A stretch of DNA of 16,949 bases from Synergistaceae bacterium UBA1037. Lineage in GTDB: Bacteria > Synergistota > Synergistia > Synergistales > Synergistaceae. The DNA lies in NCBI GenBank assembly GCA_002316795.1, contig DCEE01000013.1:2952-19900 (forward strand), given 5' to 3'. The notes below the pieces were generated by a model, which saw nothing but the letters and a program-made list of their open reading frames with translations, searched no databases and was not told where the DNA came from. Shown one piece after another: positions 1 through 6,226 of this stretch; within the stretch, counting starts at the first letter, position 1, and each line of letters starts with the position of its first letter. A program made the translations under genes and the position numbers.

Positions 1-44
1 CAGCTATATTACGCGCTGACTTAGTAAAAAATAGGTAGAAATTA

Positions 45-74
45 TTGTGATTATTCTTTAGTCATTATTCTAAT
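45..74 (+). promoter_or_regulatory. possible sigma70 promoter of the pilin-like gene
   Basis: TTGTGA (45-50), an 18-base spacer and TCTAAT (69-74) give 4/6 and 5/6 matches to the consensus. Transcription would start near 81 and give a leader of about 120 nt that includes the two hairpins at 113-130 and 140-174. The surrounding AT-richness makes chance matches likely. No gene is visible in 1-200. Confidence 0.3.
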
Positions 75-112
75 GTGTCATAAATCGCTATAAATTATCA
101 AAAATATTGAAA

Positions 113-179
113 ATACCGGAAAACTGGTATAGAGTAAAGGCCGAAGTGGAAAAAATGTAAATATCCGCTCCGGCTTTTT
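113..179 (+). terminator. two leader hairpins, the second terminator-like
   Basis: The first hairpin pairs ATACCGG (113-119) with CTGGTAT (124-130) around an AAAA loop, with one G-U pair. The second pairs 140-150 with 164-174 (9 Watson-Crick pairs, one G-U, one mismatch) and is followed directly by TTTTT (175-179), the form of a rho-independent terminator. It could end an upstream transcript outside the window, or act as an attenuator in the leader of the pilin-like gene, whose ribosome binding site lies only 6 nt further on. I could not match it to a riboswitch class I know. Confidence 0.45.
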
Positions 180-200
180 GTGTAGAGGGGAAAAGTCAAA

Positions 201-983
201 TTGCCGATCAAGGGATGTTCAAAAAGAGGTCTTGCTTTGTCAGAGGTGATTGTTGTGCTTGCGGTAACAGGCATCATTGCATCACTTATGCTTTTTGTGC
301 TTCCCCGTATTACCGAGAATGCAGAAAAGACCTCTGATATCGCTTCTTTAAAACTTCTGGACCAGGCCACCGCTATTTACAAAACTACAAACAATATTTG
401 GGGTTCAGATGCTTTTAAAGGTATTTATACTGACTCCGCAAGACTTAAGGCACTTTATGACTCAGGCAATATTGACAGGATAACCGTACCCCGCACAGAG
501 GAAGGTGTATTTTCCTGGGGCTTGTATGATCAAAAATGGGGTGTAGTCCACGTTGTATCAGGCAGAGAAGTTGAAATGGCGCAAAGCGGTGGTTTCACAG
601 GACGGATCATGGGGTCATACAGCGGGGATGAAAAAATCATAAAGATTCCTGCGTCGATCAACGGGACTACTGTCAAAGAAGTCCATCAGGACGTATTTAA
701 GGATAAAGGCCTGACATCTCTCGTTCTTGAAGAGGGCATTGAACGGCTGCATGCCAGATCTTTCATGGACAATGATCTGACAGAGATAGTCCTCCCCAAC
801 AGCCTGACCAGATTAGATTACGGGGCATTCCTGAACAACCCTTTGATAAAGGTGACTATCGGGCCAAATGTACAAATAATAGAGGGCGGTGTCTTCCAAA
901 AGAATGATCTGTTTGTGGTCGCATACAATGCCGGGGGAGCGGGAACCTACGTTTTTACGAACGGCAACTGGGTAAAACAGTAA
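201..983 (+). CDS. type IV pilin-like protein with BspA-type leucine-rich repeats
   Basis: A 260-residue predicted surface or pilus-associated protein. The N-terminus has a short basic leader, a prepilin-peptidase-type site (Gly10 before Leu11), Glu at mature position +5 (Glu15), then a hydrophobic segment to about residue 35. This is the class III signal of pilins and pseudopilins. Residues about 144-232 hold BspA/LRR_5-like repeats of roughly 22-23 residues, with recurring patterns such as LTSLVLEEGIERL and LTEIVLPNSLTRL. The C-terminus has the YVFTNGNWVK-type end often seen in BspA-like proteins. The start is TTG, chosen for GAGGGG at 185-190 and because it includes the whole leader. It is monocistronic, between a terminator-like leader and a downstream terminator. 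No assembly or other pilin genes are adjacent, so partners would be encoded elsewhere. The function, perhaps adhesion, is inferred from domain types only. Confidence 0.8.
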   Translation: MPIKGCSKRGLALSEVIVVLAVTGIIASLMLFVLPRITENAEKTSDIASLKLLDQATAIYKTTNNIWGSDAFKGIYTDSARLKALYDSGNIDRITVPRTEEGVFSWGLYDQKWGVVHVVSGREVEMAQSGGFTGRIMGSYSGDEKIIKIPASINGTTVKEVHQDVFKDKGLTSLVLEEGIERLHARSFMDNDLTEIVLPNSLTRLDYGAFLNNPLIKVTIGPNVQIIEGGVFQKNDLFVVAYNAGGAGTYVFTNGNWVKQ

Positions 984-1024
984 AGAAGCCTTGTTTCGCA
1001 GTAATTTCCAAACGAAAAACTAAA

Positions 1025-1048
1025 AGCGGCCTGCAAAAGCAGACCGCT
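1025..1048 (-). terminator. bidirectional terminator between the pilin-like gene and the regulator
   Basis: AGCGGCCTGC (1025-1034) and GCAGACCGCT (1039-1048) form a 10-bp stem with an AAAA loop. On the minus strand the one irregular position becomes a U-G pair and the stem is followed by a T-rich run (TTTTAGTTTTT), so it best serves the regulator gene ending at 1082. On the plus strand the tail is weaker, but it can also end the pilin-like transcript. Confidence 0.7.
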
Positions 1049-1081
1049 CTGTTATTTTCTAATATAAAAAAGCTAAGTACA

Positions 1082-1777
1082 TTAGTTGTCCTTGTGCAGT
1101 CCATTGTCCAATATGTGCCGGAATACGACCAGTGAATTCCTGATCACTTCTTCAATGTTGCTTGTGTCACCTGAACAGAAAATTTCCATTATTTTTTCGT
1201 GATTTTCCATTACGGTCTTGTCTAAAACATCATTGCCCTTTTTCGAATATGGTCGGCACAATTCCATGACAAGTATTCCCATCTTGATAATAAATTGGTT
1301 TCTGGTCGCATTAAGTATTATCTTGTGAAAATCCTGATCAGCCTGATCTGCGGCGGGAAGATGGTTCTCTAAAAGAGTTCTGTATTCATGCAATTTTTCG
1401 CGGAGTGCGTGTTTTTCATCTTCTGTGGCCTTGGTTATTGCAAGCTTCAATGCAGCAATGTCGAAAATGACCCTGAACTCGTATAATTCTTCGGCGCTTG
1501 AGCGCTGAAGCATCATATCAAGGAGCAGTGGCCTGAAGATCTGAGGGCCAAGTGATTCACGCAAATATGTTCCCCTGCCCTGTGAAGATTCAACTACGCC
1601 CAGAACCTGGAGCATTTTGACGGCCTCTCTGATGCTTGATTTTCCTACACCGTACCTTTCTGCCAGCTCGCGTTCAGAAGGCAGGCATTCTCCGGGTTTG
1701 AACTCACCGTCCCTTATGGAGTTTTGAATATTCTGGAGAACAAGGTGAGACAGCGTATTCTCTCTTTTTAAGTTCAT
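1082..1777 (-). CDS. GntR/FadR-family (FCD) transcriptional regulator
   Basis: A 231-residue DNA-binding regulator. Residues about 10-72 form the GntR winged helix, with the typical LPSERELAERYGVGKSSIRE stretch (32-51) and a wing ending in GRGTYL. Residues about 90-220 are the all-helical FCD ligand domain. The residues that bind a metal in this family look present: Asp147 and His151 in a DxxFH motif, His193 and His221. Such proteins usually repress neighbouring catabolic genes and release DNA on binding a carboxylic or amino acid ligand. The gene diverges from the racemase/TRAP operon across 258 bp rich in inverted repeats, so control of that operon and of itself is the natural inference. 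The ATG start has GAGGGG 8 nt upstream. The ligand cannot be read from the sequence; the operon substrate is the first guess. Confidence 0.93.
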   Translation of the reverse strand: MNLKRENTLSHLVLQNIQNSIRDGEFKPGECLPSERELAERYGVGKSSIREAVKMLQVLGVVESSQGRGTYLRESLGPQIFRPLLLDMMLQRSSAEELYEFRVIFDIAALKLAITKATEDEKHALREKLHEYRTLLENHLPAADQADQDFHKIILNATRNQFIIKMGILVMELCRPYSKKGNDVLDKTVMENHEKIMEIFCSGDTSNIEEVIRNSLVVFRHILDNGLHKDN

Positions 1778-1851
1778 GCAAAATACCCCTCATGACAAAA
1801 ATTAAAATTGATCCAACCATGTATATTTTACTATAAAGAATTCAGAAAACT

Positions 1852-1873
1852 TTAATTTTATATATAAAATTAA
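1852..1873. promoter_or_regulatory. 22-bp perfect AT-only palindrome in the divergent intergenic region
   Basis: The 11-base arm TTAATTTTATA is followed directly by its exact reverse complement, centred between 1862 and 1863. It lies 75 bp upstream of the regulator start codon and about 75 bp upstream of the operon's -35 box. It is a candidate binding site, but AT-only palindromes arise by chance in AT-rich DNA. Confidence 0.35.
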
Positions 1874-1917
1874 GTTAAATACTCATCAAAGATAAATTAA
1901 AATAATTTTAAATAAAA

Positions 1918-1953
1918 TAAAGTTGGCATTGTCAAACTTTAACTGCTTGACAA
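1918..1953. promoter_or_regulatory. overlapping inverted repeats at the -35 box, candidate operator
   Basis: Two overlapping inverted repeats are present. TAAAGTT (1918-1924) pairs with AACTTTA (1935-1941), 10 bp apart. TTGTCAA (1929-1935) pairs with TTGACAA (1947-1953), 11 bp apart. The second right arm contains the -35 hexamer, so a bound protein would block RNA polymerase. A third pair, TCTGAT (1982-1987) with ATCAGA (1996-2001), lies just after the transcription start. The FCD regulator is the likely binder; which repeat it uses is unknown. Confidence 0.4.
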
Positions 1954-1974
1954 ACTCGCTCTGGTATATAAAAT
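1947..1974 (+). promoter_or_regulatory. sigma70 promoter of the racemase/TRAP operon
   Basis: A perfect -35 TTGACA (1947-1952), a 16-bp spacer and TAAAAT (1969-1974, 5/6) predict a start near 1981 and a leader of about 55 nt. TATAAA at 1967-1972 is an alternative -10 with a 14-bp spacer. The overlap with inverted repeats suggests repression. Confidence 0.6.
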
Positions 1975-2035
1975 CTACTTATCTGATATCTGCTAATCAG
2001 ACATCAGAAGTATACCACAGCTGAGGTGTTTTTTT

Positions 2036-3049
2036 ATGATGCAATTTATCAGGTCGATCAACGTAATAGATGCTCACACAGCCGGTGAACCGATAAGGGT
2101 AGTGGTTTCCGGCCTTCCCAAGATACCGGGCAGAAGTATGCTGGACAAGATGAAATGGTTTGATGAGAATTTGAATGGGGTAAGAAATTTACTTATGCGT
2201 GAACCAAGAGGGCACAAAGACATGTTCGGGGCCATTCTTACTCCTCCGGTAACCGAAGACGGACATTCCGGAGTCCTATACACTCACACTACCGGGCAGG
2301 CGACGATGTGCGGGCACGGTACGATAGGGGTCGTCAAGGTCCTTATTGAGACCGGGGCCGTTCCTGTTGTTGAAGGAGAAAATACTGTCAATATTGACGC
2401 TCCGGCCGGGCGCGTCACTGCAAGGGCATTGGTAAAAAATGGAATAGTCAAAGAAGTCTCCTTTCGAAACGTACCCTCTTTCCTTTATATGGACAACGTT
2501 GAAGTCGATATCCCGTCGATAGGTAAAGTCAAAGTCGCTGTATCCTTCGGAGGAGGCTTTTACATTTTTGTGGAAGCTGAAGATCTGGGACTTGAAGTGA
2601 TTCCTGAACACGGATCTGCGATAGCGAAACATTCGATGTGGCTGAAGGATTGGGGCAACAGGGAATTGAATGTGGTACATCCCGAGAATCCCGGAATTAA
2701 AGGTATCTATGGGGTCATCGTTACCGGCCCTTCCGAAAGGACCGAAAAAGGATGGAGATCCAAGGAGACATGCGTATTCGCTGATTCCGCGATTGATCGT
2801 TCCCCCTGCGGTACTGGTACGTCCGCGAGAATGGCCCTTTTATACGGACGCGGACAGATGGCTCCGGAAGAAGTTTTAGAGAACAGAAGCATCCTTAACA
2901 CCACATTTTATGGGTCGATAGACGGGTTGGCAGAAATCGGGGGGATAAAGGGGATCGTTCCGCGAATTGCAGGCCCTGCATGGATCACAGGCTTCAACCA
3001 ACTTGTTCTTGACCCGGAAGATCCTTTGAATGAAGGATTTTTGATCTAG
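2036..3049 (+). CDS. proline racemase-family protein (amino acid racemase/epimerase) 1
   Basis: A 337-residue cytoplasmic member of the proline racemase / 4-hydroxyproline 2-epimerase family, at the usual length. The start of the fold is clear (DAHTAGEPIRVV, 12-23). Both catalytic cysteines are in place: Cys92 in MCGHGTIG and Cys258 in DRSPCGTGTSARMA. Enzymes with two cysteines racemise or epimerise the alpha-carbon of proline-like substrates without cofactor. The related trans-3-hydroxy-L-proline dehydratases usually replace one catalytic cysteine, so dehydration is less likely. ATG is preceded by GAGGTG with 7 nt spacing. It is the first gene of the operon and is followed by a TRAP transporter, which suggests it acts on the imported compound. 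Proline versus 4-hydroxyproline versus another substrate cannot be decided here. Confidence 0.93.
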   Translation: MMQFIRSINVIDAHTAGEPIRVVVSGLPKIPGRSMLDKMKWFDENLNGVRNLLMREPRGHKDMFGAILTPPVTEDGHSGVLYTHTTGQATMCGHGTIGVVKVLIETGAVPVVEGENTVNIDAPAGRVTARALVKNGIVKEVSFRNVPSFLYMDNVEVDIPSIGKVKVAVSFGGGFYIFVEAEDLGLEVIPEHGSAIAKHSMWLKDWGNRELNVVHPENPGIKGIYGVIVTGPSERTEKGWRSKETCVFADSAIDRSPCGTGTSARMALLYGRGQMAPEEVLENRSILNTTFYGSIDGLAEIGGIKGIVPRIAGPAWITGFNQLVLDPEDPLNEGFLI

Positions 3050-3166
3050 AAAATAAAAGATTGAAAGGAGGTCAGGTCTTCAAGTTTACAGATAGCCTCG
3101 TCGCGATAAAAAATGTCATCAAATAGCTTGAGAAGCATATTTCAAAATGCAAAGGGGATAGTGATC

Positions 3167-4183
3167 ATGAAATTTAAGGGTATCCATTCAGCACTTATGA
3201 TAATGTTTGTAATAGCAGCAGGTTTTTTCTGCACGATAGCTCCTGCAGCGTCAGAAGCGGCAGTTACTGCCCGTACGATCAAACTTGCACATGTACTTCC
3301 TCCTGACAGCAACTTCGACATAGGCGCCCAGAAGTTCAGGGAACTTGTAGATAAGGCCAGCAAGGGCAAAATAAAAGTTGAGATCTATGCCGGCGACATG
3401 ACTACGGACGAAGTCGAAGCCGCAGAGATGGTTCGTTCAGGCAACCTTGATATGGCCTGGACATCAACAGGAAGCCTATCCGCTTTTGTCAAGGACCTCA
3501 TGCTCCTTGACATGCCCTTCCTTTTCCGTGACACGAACCATGTAAACAAAGTTCTGATGGGTCCCGTGGGAGAAAATCTCCTGAAACAGTTCGATGCATC
3601 GCATATCAAAGCGCTTGCATTTTCAGAAGACGGCTGGCGCGAGATCACAAATAACAAGCGTCCGATCAACAGCCTTGCTGACATGAAGGGACTTAAGCTC
3701 CGTACGATGATGAATGACATGAATGCGGATATGTATAAGGCTCTTGGCGCTGTCCCCACGCCTATCCCGTCAGGCGAGATATACAGCAGTATCCAGACCG
3801 GTCTTGTCAGTGGGCAGGATAACGGTGTTTATGTTGCAAATAGCGTAGGTTACCTTGCTATTCAGCCCTATGTTTGCATGATCCAGCATTTCTACTCTTC
3901 AGGCGTCGTTCTTGCAAGCGAAAAGCTTTGGAACAATCTTAACGCCGAGGAGCGCAAAATAGTGAAGGATGCGGCTGTCGCAGCAGGAAAGTACCAGAGA
4001 GAGTGGTTCTGGAACACAGAAATGGCGCTGACAAAGAAACTTGAAAAAGAAAAGAAGATCACAGTCTCTTATCCTAAGGACCGCGATGCATGGGTGAAAG
4101 CCGTTCAGCCTGTATATGCCAGCTACTTCAAGAAGTATCCCCACTGGAAACCGATAGTAGACCAGATCAACAAAACAAAATAG
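3167..4183 (+). CDS. dctP: TRAP transporter solute-binding protein, DctP family
   Basis: A 338-residue secreted binding protein that captures a carboxylate-bearing solute and delivers it to the TRAP permease. Residues 1 to about 32 are a signal peptide with a Lys-containing start, a hydrophobic core and an Ala-rich cleavage region. The mature protein begins near TARTIKLAHVLPPDSNF, as is typical for DctP. Arg179 in GLKLRTM corresponds to the conserved arginine that salt-bridges the substrate carboxylate, and GEIYSSIQTGLVSGQDNG (203-220) is a family hallmark. I chose the ATG at 3167 because AAAGGGG lies 9 nt upstream and the signal peptide begins there; an in-frame ATG at 3113 would add 18 residues in front of the signal. 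The permease genes follow after a hairpin. The binding specificity is not predictable, though amino-acid-like ligands fit the neighbours. Confidence 0.95.
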   Translation: MKFKGIHSALMIMFVIAAGFFCTIAPAASEAAVTARTIKLAHVLPPDSNFDIGAQKFRELVDKASKGKIKVEIYAGDMTTDEVEAAEMVRSGNLDMAWTSTGSLSAFVKDLMLLDMPFLFRDTNHVNKVLMGPVGENLLKQFDASHIKALAFSEDGWREITNNKRPINSLADMKGLKLRTMMNDMNADMYKALGAVPTPIPSGEIYSSIQTGLVSGQDNGVYVANSVGYLAIQPYVCMIQHFYSSGVVLASEKLWNNLNAEERKIVKDAAVAAGKYQREWFWNTEMALTKKLEKEKKITVSYPKDRDAWVKAVQPVYASYFKKYPHWKPIVDQINKTK

Positions 4184-4196
4184 TTATTGATCAGCA

Positions 4197-4237
4197 TGTT
4201 CCGGACAGCCCTGTGTATCGCAGGACTGTCCGGAACA
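4197..4237 (+). promoter_or_regulatory. intercistronic hairpin between binding-protein and permease genes
   Basis: TGTTCCGGACAGCCCTG (4197-4213) pairs with 4221-4237 over 17 positions with a single C-A mismatch and a 7-nt loop. No T-run follows, so it is not a standard terminator. Such structures after the first gene of transporter operons often protect the upstream mRNA end and lower distal expression, which would suit a binding protein needed in excess over its permease. Confidence 0.65.
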
Positions 4238-4280
4238 GATGCAAAATACGGGATCTTCCACCGAAAGGCTGTGTTGCAAC

Positions 4281-4817
4281 ATGGAACCGATCATGAAGAA
4301 ACTACATTACATTGAAGACAAACTTGACAGGCTTGCCTCTGTGATCGCCATTATGACATTTGCGGTCATGTCAGTTCTTGTATGCATGCAGGTCATATCA
4401 AGGTTTTTTTTCTCACATTCTTTCCAATGGGCGGAAGAAATGGGCAGATATCTCTTCATATGGAGCACAATGCTCGCCTCTGCCTGTGCCGTCCATACCC
4501 ATTTGAACATTGGAGTGGACATACTTGTTAACAACATAAAGGGAAAAGCACAGTTCACAGTCAAATTGCTGGCTCAGATTTTTATGATATTGGCTGTGTA
4601 TATCATTACTGTTTACGGATCTGAGCAAACAATGGATGTTTACAGTGCCGGACAGACCGCGACCTCATTTCCCGTGTCAGCGGCAGTCCTCTATTTGTCT
4701 GTGCCTGTAAGCGGTGCTCTAATGCTCTTCTATACCACTGTTCAGCTGCTGGAACTTATTTTTTACGGTAAATTTACAGAAAACAAAATTCGTAATTTTT
4801 TTGGGGGGGCTGCGTAA
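4281..4817 (+). CDS. dctQ: TRAP transporter small permease subunit, DctQ family
   Basis: An inner-membrane subunit of about 178 residues with four predicted hydrophobic segments. It pairs with the large permease DctM. The pattern LDRLASVIAIMTFAVMSVL followed by QVISRFFF and WAEEMGRYLFIW is characteristic of the family. The start is uncertain. ATG at 4281 gives normal family length with a weak AAAGG 12 nt upstream; ATG at 4293 (MKKLHYIEDKLDR) also fits. The in-frame ATG at 4239 abuts the base of the hairpin and lacks a binding site. The stop codon is directly followed by the dctM ATG, which implies translational coupling. Confidence 0.92.
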   Translation: MEPIMKKLHYIEDKLDRLASVIAIMTFAVMSVLVCMQVISRFFFSHSFQWAEEMGRYLFIWSTMLASACAVHTHLNIGVDILVNNIKGKAQFTVKLLAQIFMILAVYIITVYGSEQTMDVYSAGQTATSFPVSAAVLYLSVPVSGALMLFYTTVQLLELIFYGKFTENKIRNFFGGAA

Positions 4818-6095
4818 ATGAGCTGGATCCTATTTGCCACATTTTTCCCTCTTCTGTTTTTAAGCGTCCCGATATCTTTTGTTTTGATCCTCTCCACGAT
4901 AGCGTATATTCTTGCAATGGGCGGTGATGTTTCCTGGCTGCTGGTACCGTCTCGAATCGTACGCGGGATGGATTCATTTCTTCTAATGTGCCTGCCCTTT
5001 TTTGTTCTTGCAGGCAACCTTATGAACAACGGCGGCATTACAGAGAGGCTGATCAAGCTTGCACAGGCTTTTGTAGGCCATATCAGAGGCGGGCTGGCGA
5101 TGGTGGACGTAATGGTCTGCGCTTTTTTCGGGGCGGTTTCAGGCTCGGCAGTGGCAGCAACTTCGGCCGTTGGTTCTGTAATGATACCGTCGCTTCAGAA
5201 AGAAGGTTACCCTGCTGATTTCAGCGCCGGACTTACAGCTGTAGCATCAACTATGGCGCCTGTCATTCCTCCGAGCCTGGCTTTCGTCCTTTACGGAGCT
5301 GTAAGCCGCGTACCTATAGGAGACCTTTTTGTAGCAGGCATTTTCCCTGGGATACTGATGGCCTTTGCGCTTATGTCGGTAGTATATGTATATGCGAAAC
5401 GTGACAAGTATCCGCGTTTGCCTCGGACTTCATGGAAGGACAGGCTGAAGGCTGTAAAAGAGTCGATCCTTTGCCTTATACTGCCTATCTTCATCCTGGG
5501 AGGTATAACTACCGGAATTTTCACTCCTACAGAAGCTGCTGCAATGGCCGCGCTGTATGCATTTGTCCTTTCGATGTTCATATACAAGACGATAGCCTGG
5601 AGGCAACTGCCTAAGATACTTCTGGAAAGCGCGATCGACAGCGGCTCTGTCATGCTGCTGGTAGGCACCTGTTATGCTTTCGGCTGGGTCCTCACCAACG
5701 AAAGAGTCGCTTTGAGGCTGACCGAAGCGCTTCTGGCCATGGATGTTTCCCTATGGCTGAAACTCCTGATGATAAATCTTGCCCTTCTTGTTGTAGGAAT
5801 GTTTATGGACAGCGCACCGGCGATCATGCTTGTTGGGCCGATATTGGCTCCTGCTCTTGCCAAGATGGGCGTAGATCCTATAGTGGCCGGAATGATAGTC
5901 TGCATCAACCTTACCATCGGTCTTGCGACTCCGCCCGTCGGTGTCTGTCTTTTCTCTGCTACCAACATATCAAGGGTGCCATTTGAAAGAGTATCAAAGT
6001 CGGCGCTGCCGTTCTTGGGTGCGGTTATTGCGGTATTAATGATAGTAACGTATGTCCCATGGGTATCCCTGTTTCTGGTCGATCTGATCCGTTAA
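4818..6095 (+). CDS. dctM: TRAP transporter large permease subunit, DctM family
   Basis: A 425-residue, many-pass inner-membrane protein that forms the ion-coupled translocation channel of the TRAP system. It shows the family blocks GAVSGSAVAATSAVGSVMIP and MFMDSAPAIMLVGPILAP, then a later block of Gly, Leu, Ala, Thr and two prolines followed by Val-Gly-Val (about GLATPPVGV). Nearly the whole protein is hydrophobic helices. ATG follows the dctQ TAA with no gap, and a run of seven G (4802-4808) inside dctQ is the ribosome binding site. Length and motifs are normal. Together with the two preceding genes it makes a complete TRAP system, so the operon imports its own substrate. Confidence 0.97.
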   Translation: MSWILFATFFPLLFLSVPISFVLILSTIAYILAMGGDVSWLLVPSRIVRGMDSFLLMCLPFFVLAGNLMNNGGITERLIKLAQAFVGHIRGGLAMVDVMVCAFFGAVSGSAVAATSAVGSVMIPSLQKEGYPADFSAGLTAVASTMAPVIPPSLAFVLYGAVSRVPIGDLFVAGIFPGILMAFALMSVVYVYAKRDKYPRLPRTSWKDRLKAVKESILCLILPIFILGGITTGIFTPTEAAAMAALYAFVLSMFIYKTIAWRQLPKILLESAIDSGSVMLLVGTCYAFGWVLTNERVALRLTEALLAMDVSLWLKLLMINLALLVVGMFMDSAPAIMLVGPILAPALAKMGVDPIVAGMIVCINLTIGLATPPVGVCLFSATNISRVPFERVSKSALPFLGAVIAVLMIVTYVPWVSLFLVDLIR

Positions 6096-6154
6096 ATAAC
6101 TAGTAAATAGTATAAATGAACAGTAAATATTTATAAGCATTATCATGACCTCCT

Positions 6155-6221
6155 AAACCTGGCTCAGCTTTCAGGAATGGGGGTCTTCTCATAATAACAA
6201 TATAAGGTGCTGAGGAGGTTT
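6155..6221 (+). promoter_or_regulatory. RNA stem sequestering the ribosome binding site of the cyclodeaminase-like gene
   Basis: AAACCT (6155-6160) and CTCAGC (6163-6168) pair with AGGTTT (6216-6221) and GCTGAG (6209-6214). This gives a 12-bp stem with a 2x1 internal loop and a 40-nt apical loop (6169-6208). The Shine-Dalgarno sequence GAGGAGG (6212-6218), 8 nt from the ATG, lies wholly inside the stem. The arrangement predicts low basal translation, relieved by melting, a ligand, a protein or translation-linked refolding. The pairing is directly visible; the regulation is inferred. Confidence 0.55.
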
Positions 6222-6226
6222 TTAAT

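Noticed and set aside
1..200. Known riboswitch in the pilin-like leader, such as a cyclic-di-GMP class
   Set aside because: The conserved bases of the classes I know are not present; only generic hairpins can be supported.
2036..3049. trans-3-hydroxy-L-proline dehydratase for the first racemase-like gene
   Set aside because: Those dehydratases usually replace one catalytic cysteine, whereas Cys92 and Cys258 are both present here; not excluded for other reactions.
3113..3166. Upstream ATG as dctP start
   Set aside because: It would put 18 polar residues before the signal peptide and has no ribosome binding site at proper spacing; ATG at 3167 has one.
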